Source of the DNA: Janthinobacterium sp. 17J80-10
Lineage (GTDB): Bacteria; Pseudomonadota; Gammaproteobacteria; Burkholderiales; Burkholderiaceae_D
Assembly: GCF_004114795.1 (NCBI RefSeq)
Contig: NZ_CP035311.1
Coordinates: forward strand, 3,038,001-3,102,000
Length of the DNA: 64,000 nucleotides
Direction of reading: 5' to 3'
Within the stretch, counting starts at the first letter, position 1. Each line of letters starts with the position of its first letter. Of the stretch, positions 1 to 10,588 are shown one piece after another. The notes beneath the pieces were generated by a model, which had not been told where the DNA came from, ran no database searches, and saw only the letters and a program-made list of their open reading frames with translations. A program made the translations under genes and the position numbers.

Positions 1-706
1 CGCGCGGACCATCTTCGTTGCGGAACAATTCATCATGGCCGGCGCGTTCGACCCGCCCGAACAAGGTATGCTGCTCGCCGATGCGCATGGCGGTGTCCAG
101 CAGGTAGGCGTTGCCGCTATTGCCTGAAGGCCCCTTGCCGCGCCCAAAAGCCAGCGTGGTGTGCCAGGCATTACTGTTGTAGCCGCCGCGATAGGTCAGC
201 GACGCGGTACGGCGGTGGGTGCGCTGGTCCTGGCGGAACTGGTCGGGACTGCTGATGAAGCCGCGGCTCAATTGCAGCGCCCAGTGCGGGCCCAGCTTGT
301 AGCCCAGGCGCTTGGTGGCGGAATCAAGGCGCAGCAACTCGTCATTGCTGCGAAATTGCTCGGATTCGCGCTCCTTGAACAGGGCACCCTCCAGCTTGAG
401 GTTGCGCCAGGTATAACCAAGCGCGGCCATGCTGGTGCCCATGTTGCGCGAATTCAGCCAGTGCACGCTCGGCCAGAAACCGACGATGCGATGGACGTTT
501 TCCATGGTGCCGGAATCAAACTGGATGCGCAAGCCGGTCGGCGCCGGCACCGGTGCTTCGCCGGGCAGCGAAGCCAGGGCGGATTCCGTCAGCCGCCCTT
601 CCTGCGCCGTCTCGGCAGCAGGAGCAAACTCCTGGGCAATGGCGGCTTGCATCACACATGCACACACGCAGCCACACGACAAAGCCGACATTCGCGTTGT
701 GATCAT
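1..706 (-). CDS. Outer-membrane beta-barrel-like protein, 3' end missing
   Basis: This gene runs off the left edge of the window, so only its first 235 codons are present. The start ATG (704-706) follows a strong GGAGG ribosome site five bases upstream. The N-terminus reads as a signal peptide with several cysteines and a likely cleavage after AIA (residues 22-24), so the product is exported. The rest has alternating polar/aromatic stretches such as YTWRNLKLEGALF and WHTTLAFGRG, typical of outer-membrane beta strands. I do not recognise a named family. Similar proteins are often annotated only as hypothetical outer-membrane proteins, sometimes near metal-resistance genes. A direct repeat at 883-912 may be its operator. 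Confidence 0.6.
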   Translation of the reverse strand, partial: MITTRMSALSCGCVCACVMQAAIAQEFAPAAETAQEGRLTESALASLPGEAPVPAPTGLRIQFDSGTMENVHRIVGFWPSVHWLNSRNMGTSMAALGYTWRNLKLEGALFKERESEQFRSNDELLRLDSATKRLGYKLGPHWALQLSRGFISSPDQFRQDQRTHRRTASLTYRGGYNSNAWHTTLAFGRGKGPSGNSGNAYLLDTAMRIGEQHTLFGRVERAGHDELFRNEDGPR

Positions 707-882
707 TGCTTCCTCCATTGCAGAACCCAGTCACGAAGGCGTGAATGCAATCGCCATACCAGGAAAAGCGAGGCAGCCCACACAAACGCAGATCCCGCGC
801 TGCCACGCTGCTTGGAACAGAATGGCGCAGGACAAGGAATGCTGTGTGCTATGCCGAAGCCTGCAAGATCCGATTAACTCTT

Positions 883-912
883 GCAAACCTTACAGGAAGG
901 GCAAACTTTACA
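883..912. promoter_or_regulatory. Tandem 12-bp direct repeat, possible response-regulator site
   Basis: GCAAACCTTACA (883-894) and GCAAACTTTACA (901-912) differ at one position and have an 18-bp period. Read toward the outer-membrane gene they are TGTAAAGTTTGC and TGTAAGGTTTGC. Tandem half-sites with this kind of spacing are typical of OmpR-family regulators. The site lies about 180 bp upstream of the gene starting at 706. I see nothing else in the 707-1024 gap. Confidence 0.35.
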
Positions 913-1024
913 TTTCCTGCTTTTCCCGGCAAAGATTAGAGGCGATCAACGCGAAGTGGTTACCGCAGGCGAGCACCGTTTCTTGATGCCACACAAAAAA
1001 GATGCCGCCTCGGAGGATGGGCGA

Positions 1025-1839
1025 TCAGCCCCGGGATGGGCTGCCATGAAGAAGGTGCATGGGCGCGAACAATGCCTGCATGACCGGATTAAGGATAAAG
1101 CTCAAATTGTAAGGATGCTCCGAGACCGTCTGCGGGAATTGTGCCAGCGCCGGCACTGCCTGCAATTGCTCGGCAATCTTCCCCCACAGGACAAGGGTTG
1201 GCACGGTCGTGCCATTTTTCTGCGCATACCCGGCCAGCGCTTCCAGCACGCATTGCAGGAAAGCTTGCCAGGCTTTGGCTTCCTTCAGCGGCGGCACGTG
1301 GGGGCGAAACACCAACGCGGCATTCATCAAAAGAAAGCCCCGGTCGGTGAGGTTTTGCTGCAGTTCGGCGCGCGTCTGGATCAGGGCGGAACCGGGCGCA
1401 TTGGCTTCTTCGGCGATGTGCGCCAGCGCCGCGCCCGAGGTGTGCTCCGGCTGCAGGCGCCCCTCGGCGACCAGCAGCATCTTCATGAAGTTGCGCAGCG
1501 ATGTGGCGCGGTTGACTGGCTTGGAGAGGCCGCCAGCCGACCAGAGCGACGCCACTGCGCCATCCATGAAGCAAAAGCCGGTGGCGCTCTCGACACGCGG
1601 ATAGGGGCCCTCGCCCACCAGCACGTAACGCACCGCCGGCAATGGCTGGGCAAAGGCCGCGAATAGCCTGCCTTCGGTGGGCAGATACTGGTCGTCGACC
1701 AGCGCCGGGAGGTAGGCCGGATGGGCCGCGGCCAGCGCTTCCAGGCCGGCGCGCAGTGCGGGCCGCCAGGAAGGGTCGGCCAGGCCGAGCATGTCGAGGA
1801 ATGCCGCGGGAACGGTCGAAGAAAGTGTCACGGCCATGG

Positions 1840-1843
<4 letters not shown>
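1025..1843 (-). CDS. Uracil-DNA-glycosylase-like protein with altered active site
   Basis: A 272-residue protein with the order of motifs of family 1 uracil-DNA glycosylases: VGEGPYPR...ATGFCF (residues 76-92) matches the water-activating loop, LLMNAALVF matches the central strand, [12 protein letters not shown] matches the later strand, and EHPYNLS stands where HPSPLS is expected. The catalytic aspartate of GQDPYH is replaced by glycine and the HPSP loop is lost, so normal uracil excision is doubtful. The ATG overlaps the uvrB stop by four bases (ATGA), so the two are probably translated together and this gene belongs to the uvrB operon. A repair role is inferred from that context only. Confidence 0.75.
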
Positions 1844-3933
<2,090 letters not shown>

Positions 3934-4061
3934 GATTGTTCGACCTTTGGTAAAATAATAGGTTGCAATCAGCCGCAACGTCCTTACAAACAACCAGGTT
4001 TTGCGGATTGGGCAACCCTGCTGCGCTACCACCAATGCAGCCAACTTTTCATGTTATCACG

Positions 4062-5276
4062 ATGACCGCACCTCTTTCCGCCTCCCTTTTCGGCGCCATT
4101 GAAATGGCCCCGCGCGACCCTATCCTCGGCATCACCGAAGCTTTCAACGCTGACAAGAACCCGGGCAAGACCAACCTGGGCGTCGGCGTCTATTACGATG
4201 ACAACGGCAAGGTGCCGTTGCTGGAATGCGTAAAAAAGGCTGAAGCGCAGCTGATGGAAAAACTGGCGCCGCGCACTTACCTGCCGATCGAAGGCCTCGC
4301 AGCGTACGACAAGGCGGTGCAGGAACTGGTGTTTGGCGCCGACAGCGCCGTGATCCAGGAAAAGCGCGCAGTCACCGCGCAAGCCATCGGCGGCACCGGC
4401 GCGCTGAAACTGGGCGCCGACTTCCTCAAGCGCTTCTCGCCCGATTCGCAAGTCTGGATCAGCGACCCAAGCTGGGAAAACCACCGCGCCCTGTTCGAAT
4501 CGGCCGGCTTCGTCGTCAATAACTATCCGTACTACGATGCCGCCACCCGCGGCGTGAACTTCGACGGCATGCTGGCCGCCCTGAAGGCCATGCCGGCCGG
4601 CGCCATCGTGCTTCTGCACGCCTGCTGCCACAACCCGACCGGCGCTGACCTGACTGAAGACCAGTGGACCCAGGTCATCGACGTGGTGACCCAGCGCGGC
4701 CTGATTCCCTTCCTCGACATGGCTTACCAGGGCTTTGGCGACGGCATCGACGCCGACGGCGAGGTGGTGCGCCGCTTTGCCGACGCCGGCGGCCCGCTGT
4801 TCGTCTCCAATTCTTTCTCGAAGTCGTTCTCGCTGTATGGCGAGCGCGTCGGCGCCCTGTCCATCGTCGCTGCCAGCGCAGAAGAAGCCGCCCGCGTGAT
4901 GTCGCAACTCAAGCGCGTCGTGCGCACCAACTATTCCAACCCGCCGACTCATGGCGGCCAGGTGGTTGCCACCGTGCTGTCCAGCCCGGAATTGCGCAAG
5001 CTGTGGGAAGAAGAACTGGCCGGCATGCGCGTGCGCATCAAGGAAATGCGTGAAGAACTGGTGAAAAAGCTTAAGGCCAAGGCCCCGGCCCAGGATTTCG
5101 ACTTCGTCATCAAACAGCGCGGCATGTTCTCGTATTCCGGCCTGACCAAGGACCAGGTCGGCCGCCTGCGCGAAGAATTTGCGATCTACGCGGTGGATAC
5201 TGGCCGGATCTGCGTGGCAGCTTTGAACTCGCGCAACATCGATAATGTGGTCGATGCGATCGGCAAGGTACTGTAA
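4062..5276 (+). CDS. tyrB: Aromatic/aspartate aminotransferase
   Basis: A class I PLP-dependent transaminase of 404 residues that transfers amino groups between aspartate or aromatic amino acids and 2-oxoglutarate. The PLP lysine lies in SNSFSKSFSLYGERVG (Lys254). GVGVYYDDNGKVP, ACCHNPTGADLT and SNPPTHGG are the family's characteristic segments, and these sequences fit the TyrB/AspC branch typical of Burkholderiales. The ATG at 4062 gives the usual family N-terminus (MTAPLSASLFGAIEMAPRD). A longer in-frame reading from 3963 would run into the uvrB promoter area and is rejected. TyrB versus AspC specificity cannot be decided from sequence alone. Confidence 0.9.
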   Translation: MTAPLSASLFGAIEMAPRDPILGITEAFNADKNPGKTNLGVGVYYDDNGKVPLLECVKKAEAQLMEKLAPRTYLPIEGLAAYDKAVQELVFGADSAVIQEKRAVTAQAIGGTGALKLGADFLKRFSPDSQVWISDPSWENHRALFESAGFVVNNYPYYDAATRGVNFDGMLAALKAMPAGAIVLLHACCHNPTGADLTEDQWTQVIDVVTQRGLIPFLDMAYQGFGDGIDADGEVVRRFADAGGPLFVSNSFSKSFSLYGERVGALSIVAASAEEAARVMSQLKRVVRTNYSNPPTHGGQVVATVLSSPELRKLWEEELAGMRVRIKEMREELVKKLKAKAPAQDFDFVIKQRGMFSYSGLTKDQVGRLREEFAIYAVDTGRICVAALNSRNIDNVVDAIGKVL

Positions 5277-5298
5277 TCAACAAAATTGCCGCAAGGCT

Positions 5299-5327
5299 TT
5301 GACAAGATCGTAGATACCGCCTATAAT
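5299..5327 (+). promoter_or_regulatory. Consensus sigma-70 promoter of tRNA-Asn
   Basis: TTGACA (5299-5304) and TATAAT (5322-5327) are both perfect hexamers separated by exactly 17 bp, directly upstream of the tRNA at 5339. It was not displaced by integration of the island, because the island entered within the tRNA 3' half. Confidence 0.9.
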
Positions 5328-5338
5328 CTTGTCTCCTT

Positions 5339-5414
5339 TCCCTGATAGCTCAGTTGGTAGAGCGACGGACTGTTAATCCGCAGGTCCCTGGTTCGAGTCC
5401 AGGTCGGGGAGCCA
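5339..5414 (+). tRNA. tRNA-Asn(GUU)
   Basis: A 76-nt cloverleaf with acceptor stem TCCCTGA/TCGGGGA (one T-G wobble), a D arm GCTCAGTTGGTAGAGC, anticodon GTT at 5372-5374 in the loop CTGTTAA, the T arm GGTTCGAGTCC, and an encoded CCA. Its 3' part from 5368 is the left copy of the element attachment repeat. The gene therefore remains intact, while the partial copy lies at the right end of the island. Confidence 0.97.
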
Positions 5415-5415
5415 A
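5368..5415 (+). repeat. attL: left copy of 48-bp attachment repeat
   Basis: The 48 bases from the anticodon stem through CCA plus one A are identical to 24765-24812. The base before (G5367 versus C24764) and the base after (A5416 versus G24813) differ, which sets the limits. This copy is part of the functional tRNA-Asn. Confidence 0.95.
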
Positions 5416-5422
5416 AGAATAT

Positions 5423-5460
5423 AAGGGGTTACGAATGATTTCGTAACCCCTTTTTCTTTT
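5423..5460 (+). terminator. Intrinsic terminator after tRNA-Asn, supplied by the island
   Basis: A perfect 13-bp stem (5423-5435 with 5440-5452), a TGAT loop and a T-rich tail (TTTTTCTTTT). It lies inside the element, immediately after attL, and replaces the chromosomal terminator that now sits beyond attR at 24821-24849. Confidence 0.9.
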
Positions 5461-5520
5461 ACCGGTCCCCAGCGGTACACTTTCAGTACAGTCACGGTGC
5501 AACCTTTGAACAGAGGCACC

Positions 5521-6570
5521 ATGGCAACCATCACAAAAACACCTTCAGGAACTTGGAAAGCGGTAATCCGGCGCAGCGGCTGGCCATCGGCCATAAAAAC
5601 CTTTCGCACCAAGCGTGATGCGGAAGACTGGGCTCGTGGTACAGAAGATGAAATGGTGCGCGGTGTCTATATTCAACGCGGGCCGTCTGAAAAAACAACA
5701 ATCAAAGAAGCCCTAGAACGCTACCAGCGCGAAATAGTGCCAACGAAGAAAGAAAGCACCCAGCGTCGTGAAGGCGCCAGGATGCGAGAACTAACGTCCT
5801 ATTTCGGGAAATACTCTCTTGCTGCAATTACCCCAGACCTTATTGCCAAATTCCGAGATTTCCGCTTGGCACAAGGCAAAGCCAACAATACCGTACGGCT
5901 GGAACTCGCCCTCCTCGGCCACCTATTCACTGTAGCAATCAAGGAATGGCATGTTGGCCTGATTTACAACCCGGTGGCCAATGTACGAAAACCAAGCCCC
6001 GGCGCCGGCAGAAACCGGAGGCTAACGAGTGCTGAACAGAAGAAATTGCTAGAAGCGATCGACCAACACAACAATCCCATGCTTGGCTGGATCGTCCGCC
6101 TAGCAATTGAAACGGGCATGAGGCAATCAGAAATCCTTGGCCTGCGCCGAAGCCAAATTGACATTGGAAGGCGTATCGTACGCCTTGTCGATACCAAAAA
6201 TGACTCAGCCAGGACCGTCCCTCTAACCAAGGCTGCAACTGAAGTACTTCAACAGGCTCTCGATAACCCGATTCGTCCTATTGACACCAACCTGATCTTT
6301 TTCGGTGAACCTGGAAAAACCGGCGAACGCCGCGCATACCAGTTCACAAAGGTTTGGAATCGAATCAAGAAGCGATTGGGACTTGCAGACCTTCACTTTC
6401 ATGACCTTCGCCATGAGGCCGTCAGCCGGCTCGTCGAAGGCGGCCTGAGCGACCAGGAAGTAGCATCAATCAGCGGACACAAGTCGATGCAGATGCTTCG
6501 ACGCTATACACACCTACGCGCCGAGGATTTAGTTAGCAGGCTGGACGACATGCGTGTAGTAATCAATTGA
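5521..6570 (+). CDS. Tyrosine-type site-specific integrase
   Basis: A 349-residue tyrosine recombinase that would integrate and excise the element at tRNA-Asn. The N-terminal part (about 1-60) has the arm-binding look of phage integrases, a core-binding SAM-like domain follows (about 60-165), and the catalytic domain carries Arg201 (ETGMRQSE), the HxxR pair His294/Arg297 (HDLRHEAV), His320 (SGHKS) and the nucleophile Tyr329 (RRYTHL), so it looks complete. The ATG at 5521 is preceded by AGAGG. Its 3' end overlaps the convergent gene at 6529-7437 by 42 bp. It sits about 100 bp inside attL and reads inward, the usual place for a tRNA-targeting integrase. Confidence 0.95.
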   Translation: MATITKTPSGTWKAVIRRSGWPSAIKTFRTKRDAEDWARGTEDEMVRGVYIQRGPSEKTTIKEALERYQREIVPTKKESTQRREGARMRELTSYFGKYSLAAITPDLIAKFRDFRLAQGKANNTVRLELALLGHLFTVAIKEWHVGLIYNPVANVRKPSPGAGRNRRLTSAEQKKLLEAIDQHNNPMLGWIVRLAIETGMRQSEILGLRRSQIDIGRRIVRLVDTKNDSARTVPLTKAATEVLQQALDNPIRPIDTNLIFFGEPGKTGERRAYQFTKVWNRIKKRLGLADLHFHDLRHEAVSRLVEGGLSDQEVASISGHKSMQMLRRYTHLRAEDLVSRLDDMRVVIN

Positions 6571-7437
6571 CATGCCCAAATCAGCGATCCACTTTTCCAT
6601 CGAATAAAACTCGAACGGATCGAGGGCATAGAGCAATCCTTCTACCGGGTGATCCTCGCTACCGAAAATTGATTTTGCAATACATTTTCTATGAGCGACA
6701 ACGCCCTTTATTCGGTCTGATTCCTCAACGAGTAGATCGGTAGCAATACGGTCGTAGATTTGAAGGTCCTCCAGTTCACGACTGACCCTTGGACTCCATA
6801 GGCATAATTTCACACATCGATACGCGCTGGTCCCATCGATTCGCGCAATCTGGACCAGCCTTTGATGCAACCGGTATAAGCTCAAAGCCGAAACCAAGTC
6901 CTTCATTTCCAGGCCACCGTTACACCTTTTATATTTCGCCAACAAGCTACGCTCAAAATTGGACAGCGACTCATTGAATGGTATGTCTGGGCCAACCAAG
7001 GTAATGAAATTTTTCGCCGGCTCACCTTCATTATTTATGCCGACCACGTACCCCTTGATCGTACAGATTTCCCACAAGCGCGACTCGTCTCCCCAGAGCG
7101 CGTCCCACAAATTTTCTGGGCCATGCTGAAAGTAGTTTTCCGCATCTGGAATAAGCATCGCAAGTACCCGTAAGTCTTTCTTGCCTAGCGCCACATCGCC
7201 GGCAAGATTTTTCCTCCATTTACCTGAGCTTTGGCTGTCTCGTCCGTCAGGATCGAGTCTATGAATCTCATCATCGAACCACTGAGAAAATTGATGAGGA
7301 TTGACTGCGGCTTTCTTTCGCATTGCCCACTTCACCGTCGCGATTGTCCGAATGCGATTTTCCATTCGAACCGAATCACTTTCAGGGCATCTCCCTCTCC
7401 CAATCTTTTTTTGAATTGATTCGTTTTCTTTGAGCAT
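6529..7437 (-). CDS. Conserved island protein of unknown function
   Basis: I do not recognise this 302-residue protein. It is soluble, without signal peptide or membrane segments, rich in Trp/Leu and charged residues (for example QFSQWFDDEIHRLDPDG and ENLWDALWGDESRLWEI). An N-terminal stretch (about 20-110) looks like a small helical DNA-binding or adaptor region, but this is only an impression. The ATG at 7437 (MLKENESIQ) lacks a clear ribosome site, and Met25 (MENRIRT) is an alternative. The reading frame extends farther upstream, antisense to the next gene's leader. It converges with and overlaps the integrase, so its expression could interfere with integrase transcription. Confidence 0.6.
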   Translation of the reverse strand: MLKENESIQKKIGRGRCPESDSVRMENRIRTIATVKWAMRKKAAVNPHQFSQWFDDEIHRLDPDGRDSQSSGKWRKNLAGDVALGKKDLRVLAMLIPDAENYFQHGPENLWDALWGDESRLWEICTIKGYVVGINNEGEPAKNFITLVGPDIPFNESLSNFERSLLAKYKRCNGGLEMKDLVSALSLYRLHQRLVQIARIDGTSAYRCVKLCLWSPRVSRELEDLQIYDRIATDLLVEESDRIKGVVAHRKCIAKSIFGSEDHPVEGLLYALDPFEFYSMEKWIADLGMSIDYYTHVVQPAN

Positions 7438-7550
7438 GGATCGATAATTTATCAGTAAAAAATATCGGATATAGATGACTGATAAATATATCGCGGTTCC
7501 GTCAAAAATAGCACCATTAATTCCAATTAATTGAAGTTTCGGAGCTGACC

Positions 7551-7787
7551 GTGAGCACAACGCTTTCAACCCTGAGAAAACAATATCCCGTTCTTCTGAC
7601 ACTCGATCAGCTAGCACAAATTCTGCAGCGCAGCCCGACTGGACTACGCGAGACGCTATGCTCATCTCGCGCAAATTGGGCACAGCAGATTAACTCGACC
7701 AAGGTTTATATAGGGCGGCGTCTGTACTTTAGGACAGAGGACATCGCGCGCTTGATTGATGAAGAATTTTCGAAACCGGAATCTTGA
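7551..7787 (+). CDS. Small DNA-binding (AlpA/excisionase-like) protein
   Basis: A 78-residue protein with a helix-turn-helix-like centre: LTLDQLAQILQRSPTGLRETL (about 16-36) followed by a strand segment KVYIGRRLYFRTEDIARLID. This is the pattern of winged-helix MerR/AlpA/Xis proteins that read a DNA site and help excision or start transcription. It starts with GTG behind GGAG (7541-7544). The next gene begins at or just after its stop, so the two form one unit with the replication-like protein. Excisionase is the most economical role on an integrative element, but a replication accessory role is equally possible. Confidence 0.65.
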   Translation: MSTTLSTLRKQYPVLLTLDQLAQILQRSPTGLRETLCSSRANWAQQINSTKVYIGRRLYFRTEDIARLIDEEFSKPES

Positions 7788-7801
7788 AGAGAACAAACTC
7801 T

Positions 7802-8710
7802 ATGACTACGGGATCGCGTGCCAGCTTTCCAAAGCATTCAGGCGGGGTCGTTCAAGTTACCCATTCATACCGTTATGGCGCGGTGCCAGAGCATCTTTTG
7901 GAAGATCCATTGTTAAGCTTAGATAGTCGGGCAGTGGGCGCGTGGTTGGCCGTCAAACCAGATGGCTGGGTTATAAGCATTGCTGTACTTCGACGCCGGC
8001 TTGCTCCGAATGGGAAGTCCGAACTTGGAAAAGAAAAGTGGCAACGCATTGCCCGCGAGCTTGTAGATGCCGGATATATGATCCGCAAAGTTTTTAACGG
8101 CGAAAATGGCCAATTGACATGGTTCATCTCATTCAATCCGGTCCCGGAAAGGGTAACCATAGGCGGGTTTTCCGGCTCCGGTGCAGCCGTCTCCGGCAGA
8201 GCCGTGGCCGGCAAAGCAGGCCATATAGGTATACCAACTGAAGAAGTATCACTTAAGAAAACCACTACCACGGGCAAAAGCGGCAGAGAAAGGACTGGCC
8301 TAGAAGAAGAAATTGATTCCGATTTTGCACAGCTTGTTTTCGAGCCTTCCATTGTTCATCTCAAGGAATGCCTTCTTAAAATTTTAAAAAAAGGGAACGT
8401 GACAAGCCCGTTAGTTGCTCAAGATCTTTTAGACGAATTAGCCGGCACATTGAATGCCGCCGCATGTGGAAAAAGAACGGCGATAGCTTCACCCTTGGGA
8501 TGGTTCAGACAAGTGATTAAAAGGCAGGAGGCAGATACTTTTGATCAGCTCTATTCGAAAAACATTCAAAGGCGACGAAAAGAAGCCAAAAGTCTGAAGA
8601 TGGTTGATGTCGCCTCGCCGGGGGTGTCACCGACCGGAAAAGAGCACTTAGCGAAATGCCAGGACATGGTTGGATACGTACCGAAGCGTCGCGCCGCGAC
8701 CCTCGGCTGA
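7802..8710 (+). CDS. Replication-initiator-like HTH protein
   Basis: A protein of about 302 residues whose first third (YRYGAVPEHLLEDPLLSLDSRAVGAWLAVKPDGW...AVLRRRLAPNGKSELGKEKWQRIARELVDAGYM) has the layout of helix-turn-helix replication domains of plasmids and mobilizable islands: a fixed-content screen step followed by a winged helix. A Ser/Gly/Lys-rich linker and a basic C-terminal helical region (IKRQEADTFDQLYSKNIQRRRKEAKS) follow. The ATG at 7802 is chosen, and a TTG at 7784 overlapping the previous stop is an alternative. It may let the excised circle replicate during mobilization. That role is inferred from family resemblance and neighbours. Confidence 0.6.
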   Translation: MTTGSRASFPKHSGGVVQVTHSYRYGAVPEHLLEDPLLSLDSRAVGAWLAVKPDGWVISIAVLRRRLAPNGKSELGKEKWQRIARELVDAGYMIRKVFNGENGQLTWFISFNPVPERVTIGGFSGSGAAVSGRAVAGKAGHIGIPTEEVSLKKTTTTGKSGRERTGLEEEIDSDFAQLVFEPSIVHLKECLLKILKKGNVTSPLVAQDLLDELAGTLNAAACGKRTAIASPLGWFRQVIKRQEADTFDQLYSKNIQRRRKEAKSLKMVDVASPGVSPTGKEHLAKCQDMVGYVPKRRAATLG

Positions 8711-8782
8711 AATTCTTTTTGCTCGCAGAGCGTTGCGGTTAGTTTTTCAAACGATATAGACAGAATACCTTTATCAGCGAAT

Positions 8783-9247
8783 ATGAATCGAAATTCAGAA
8801 AACTACCTGCATACACAAATGGCGCTTATCAAATCGTTGCAGAATCCGTCCGATCAACAACTGAAGCTCGTGGATTTGGGAGCGAGGTATCTTCAGGGAC
8901 ATAGGCTAACGACGGCTGAGCTTCGGGCAATGGAAGCGTTGATTTTATGTGAGAAGTCACGCTGTCGCGCTGAAGCTGCCGCCGCAAAGGCTGCCCACGC
9001 ATTGAAAAATGAAAAGGTACAAGCCCATCGAATTCGAACTCGACGGTTAATCGAACTAGGCGGGCTGGTCGAACTTGCCCAACTTGGCGATTGGGACAAA
9101 GGGCTATTAATTGGCGCCTTCACACATATGAAACTTCAATGTGCGCGTGACGGTTGGGAAAAAATTGCGGCGATGTTAAAAGCTGATGGGGACCAAATCC
9201 TAGAGTCAAGATCAGTGGCGAAAACTCGTCAGTTGAAGGATCAGTAA
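8783..9247 (+). CDS. traD: Conjugal transfer TraD-like (MobC-type) protein
   Basis: A 154-residue protein whose central motif RTRRLIELGGLVELAQLGDWDKGLLIGAF (about 74-102) is the signature of the small conjugal TraD family found beside MobA/MobL and TraA relaxases. This family is unrelated to the large coupling ATPase TraD. The upstream part is a helical Ala/Lys-rich segment. It lies 225 bp ahead of the relaxase gene, with the palindrome cluster between them, which fits a relaxosome accessory protein acting near oriT. The name is by family only. Confidence 0.8.
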   Translation: MNRNSENYLHTQMALIKSLQNPSDQQLKLVDLGARYLQGHRLTTAELRAMEALILCEKSRCRAEAAAAKAAHALKNEKVQAHRIRTRRLIELGGLVELAQLGDWDKGLLIGAFTHMKLQCARDGWEKIAAMLKADGDQILESRSVAKTRQLKDQ

Positions 9248-9260
9248 TGCGCACTTAATA

Positions 9261-9423
9261 GTTTATCTCTGCGAGATAAACCGTGCGAAAAGCTTTGGCA
9301 GCCGTACAGCGCGAACATGAACCAAAAAGTTGGGCGCGCCCAACTTTTAATGTCGCAAAACTTTATCGCGATAAAGTTTTGGCCACCTCCCCATCTGACA
9401 AAGAAGTTTATCGCGATAAACTT
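9261..9423. repeat. Cluster of four inverted repeats, probable oriT/operator region
   Basis: Four perfect palindromes lie in 163 bp: 9261-9281 (9-bp arms GTTTATCTC, 3-bp spacer), 9325-9348 (24 bp, core TTGGGCGCGCCCAA), 9357-9380 (24 bp, core TTTATCGCGATAAA) and 9404-9423 (20 bp, the same TTTATCGCGATAAA core). The third and fourth are near-copies 45 bp apart, and the first shares TTTATC/GATAAA. The last ends 50 bp before the relaxase ATG. Such arrays are expected of an origin of transfer or of a dimeric autorepressor that controls mobilization genes. Confidence 0.75.
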
Positions 9424-9472
9424 TTTGTTGACCATAGGAAACCTTTGTCTGACAGATTTCAGAGGGAATAGC

Positions 9473-10585
9473 ATGGCTACGTATCATTGCTCAATGAAGA
9501 TTGGCGGCAAAGGCAAGGCCGCAGCGCATGCAAATTACATCGCCCGTGCCGGGCGGTATTCGCATCGCCAAAAACAGGATGATCTGGAAGCTCTTTGGCA
9601 TGGCAACATGCCCAAATGGGCCGAGCATGATCCTGGCCAGTTTTGGAAAGCTGCAGACGCATATGAGCGGGCTAATGCGAATACATACCGCGAGCTGGAA
9701 GTAGCTCTGCCGCGAGAATTGACGCCCGCCCAACGTATCGGCTTGGTCCAAGAATTTATCCGCGAAACGCTGGGTAGCCAGCACGCCTATTCTGTGGCGA
9801 TTCATAACCCTCGTGCGGCAATTGACGGCGGCGAGCAGCCCCATGCACATATTCAGTTTTCGGAGCGAATAGAAGACGGCATACCGCGTGACCCCGAAAT
9901 CTATTTTCGTCGCGCAGCCGCAAGCCGCCCGGATAAGAATGGAAATCGAAAGCCGATCGATCCCGCGAAAGGCGGCGCACGAAAAGACCAGAGCTGGGGA
10001 ACAACAGAAAAGCTAGAACTGATTCGGGAGCTGTGGGCCGACCTTCAAAATCAACATTTGAGCCGTTATGGACATCAGGCTAGAGTAGACCATCGCAGTC
10101 TCGCAGCACAGCATAACGACACCATTGATCAAGGAAATGGCAATAATTTTGGCGCGCCAAATCGTCTTCCAGAAAAACATCTCGGATGGAAATATGCGCG
10201 TAATCCGCGATACTCAAATCCTTTGCGAGAACTGCGAAAGGCAAATAACGAACTTCGACAAGAAAATTTAGCAGCTTTGACTGCCACCAAGTTGCTGGAT
10301 CGCGAACTGGCCTCTGCAAAGTGCAAGACCTACGGATTGAAGGAACAACCGATTGATCAGAAGCCAAGGCAGTATATCGGCCAGATCATTGACTCGACGG
10401 AGCATTATGTCTTGCAAAGAATTGGGAGCAATGTCGTCGTAATCCATGATCGGCAACATTTCCCTGACAGGATTACCGAAGGCGTCCACGCTGTGATCGA
10501 CTATGCTGGTGGAATCTCGAATGTTCTACCAAACGATCGTCCGAAGCACGGCCATATCCACATTAAAATGAGTATGAGCCGTTAA
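9473..10585 (+). CDS. MobA/MobL-family relaxase
   Basis: A 370-residue nicking enzyme that would cut oriT and stay attached to the transferred strand. The N-terminus MATYHCSMKIGGKGKAAAHANYI is typical of MobA/MobL relaxases, and the metal-binding HxH (QPHAHIQFSER) is at His124/His126. A tyrosine in the first 30 residues should be the nucleophile, but I cannot assign it. The protein is relaxase-only: no helicase or primase domain follows. AGAGGG stands six bases before the ATG at 9473, and longer in-frame starts would lie inside the palindromes. It converges on the antitoxin gene with a 3-bp gap. Confidence 0.9.
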   Translation: MATYHCSMKIGGKGKAAAHANYIARAGRYSHRQKQDDLEALWHGNMPKWAEHDPGQFWKAADAYERANANTYRELEVALPRELTPAQRIGLVQEFIRETLGSQHAYSVAIHNPRAAIDGGEQPHAHIQFSERIEDGIPRDPEIYFRRAAASRPDKNGNRKPIDPAKGGARKDQSWGTTEKLELIRELWADLQNQHLSRYGHQARVDHRSLAAQHNDTIDQGNGNNFGAPNRLPEKHLGWKYARNPRYSNPLRELRKANNELRQENLAALTATKLLDRELASAKCKTYGLKEQPIDQKPRQYIGQIIDSTEHYVLQRIGSNVVVIHDRQHFPDRITEGVHAVIDYAGGISNVLPNDRPKHGHIHIKMSMSR

Positions 10586-10588
10586 AAT

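Noticed and set aside
3934-4061. SOS (LexA) box between uvrB and tyrB
   Set aside because: No CTGT-N8-ACAG palindrome is found in the gap.
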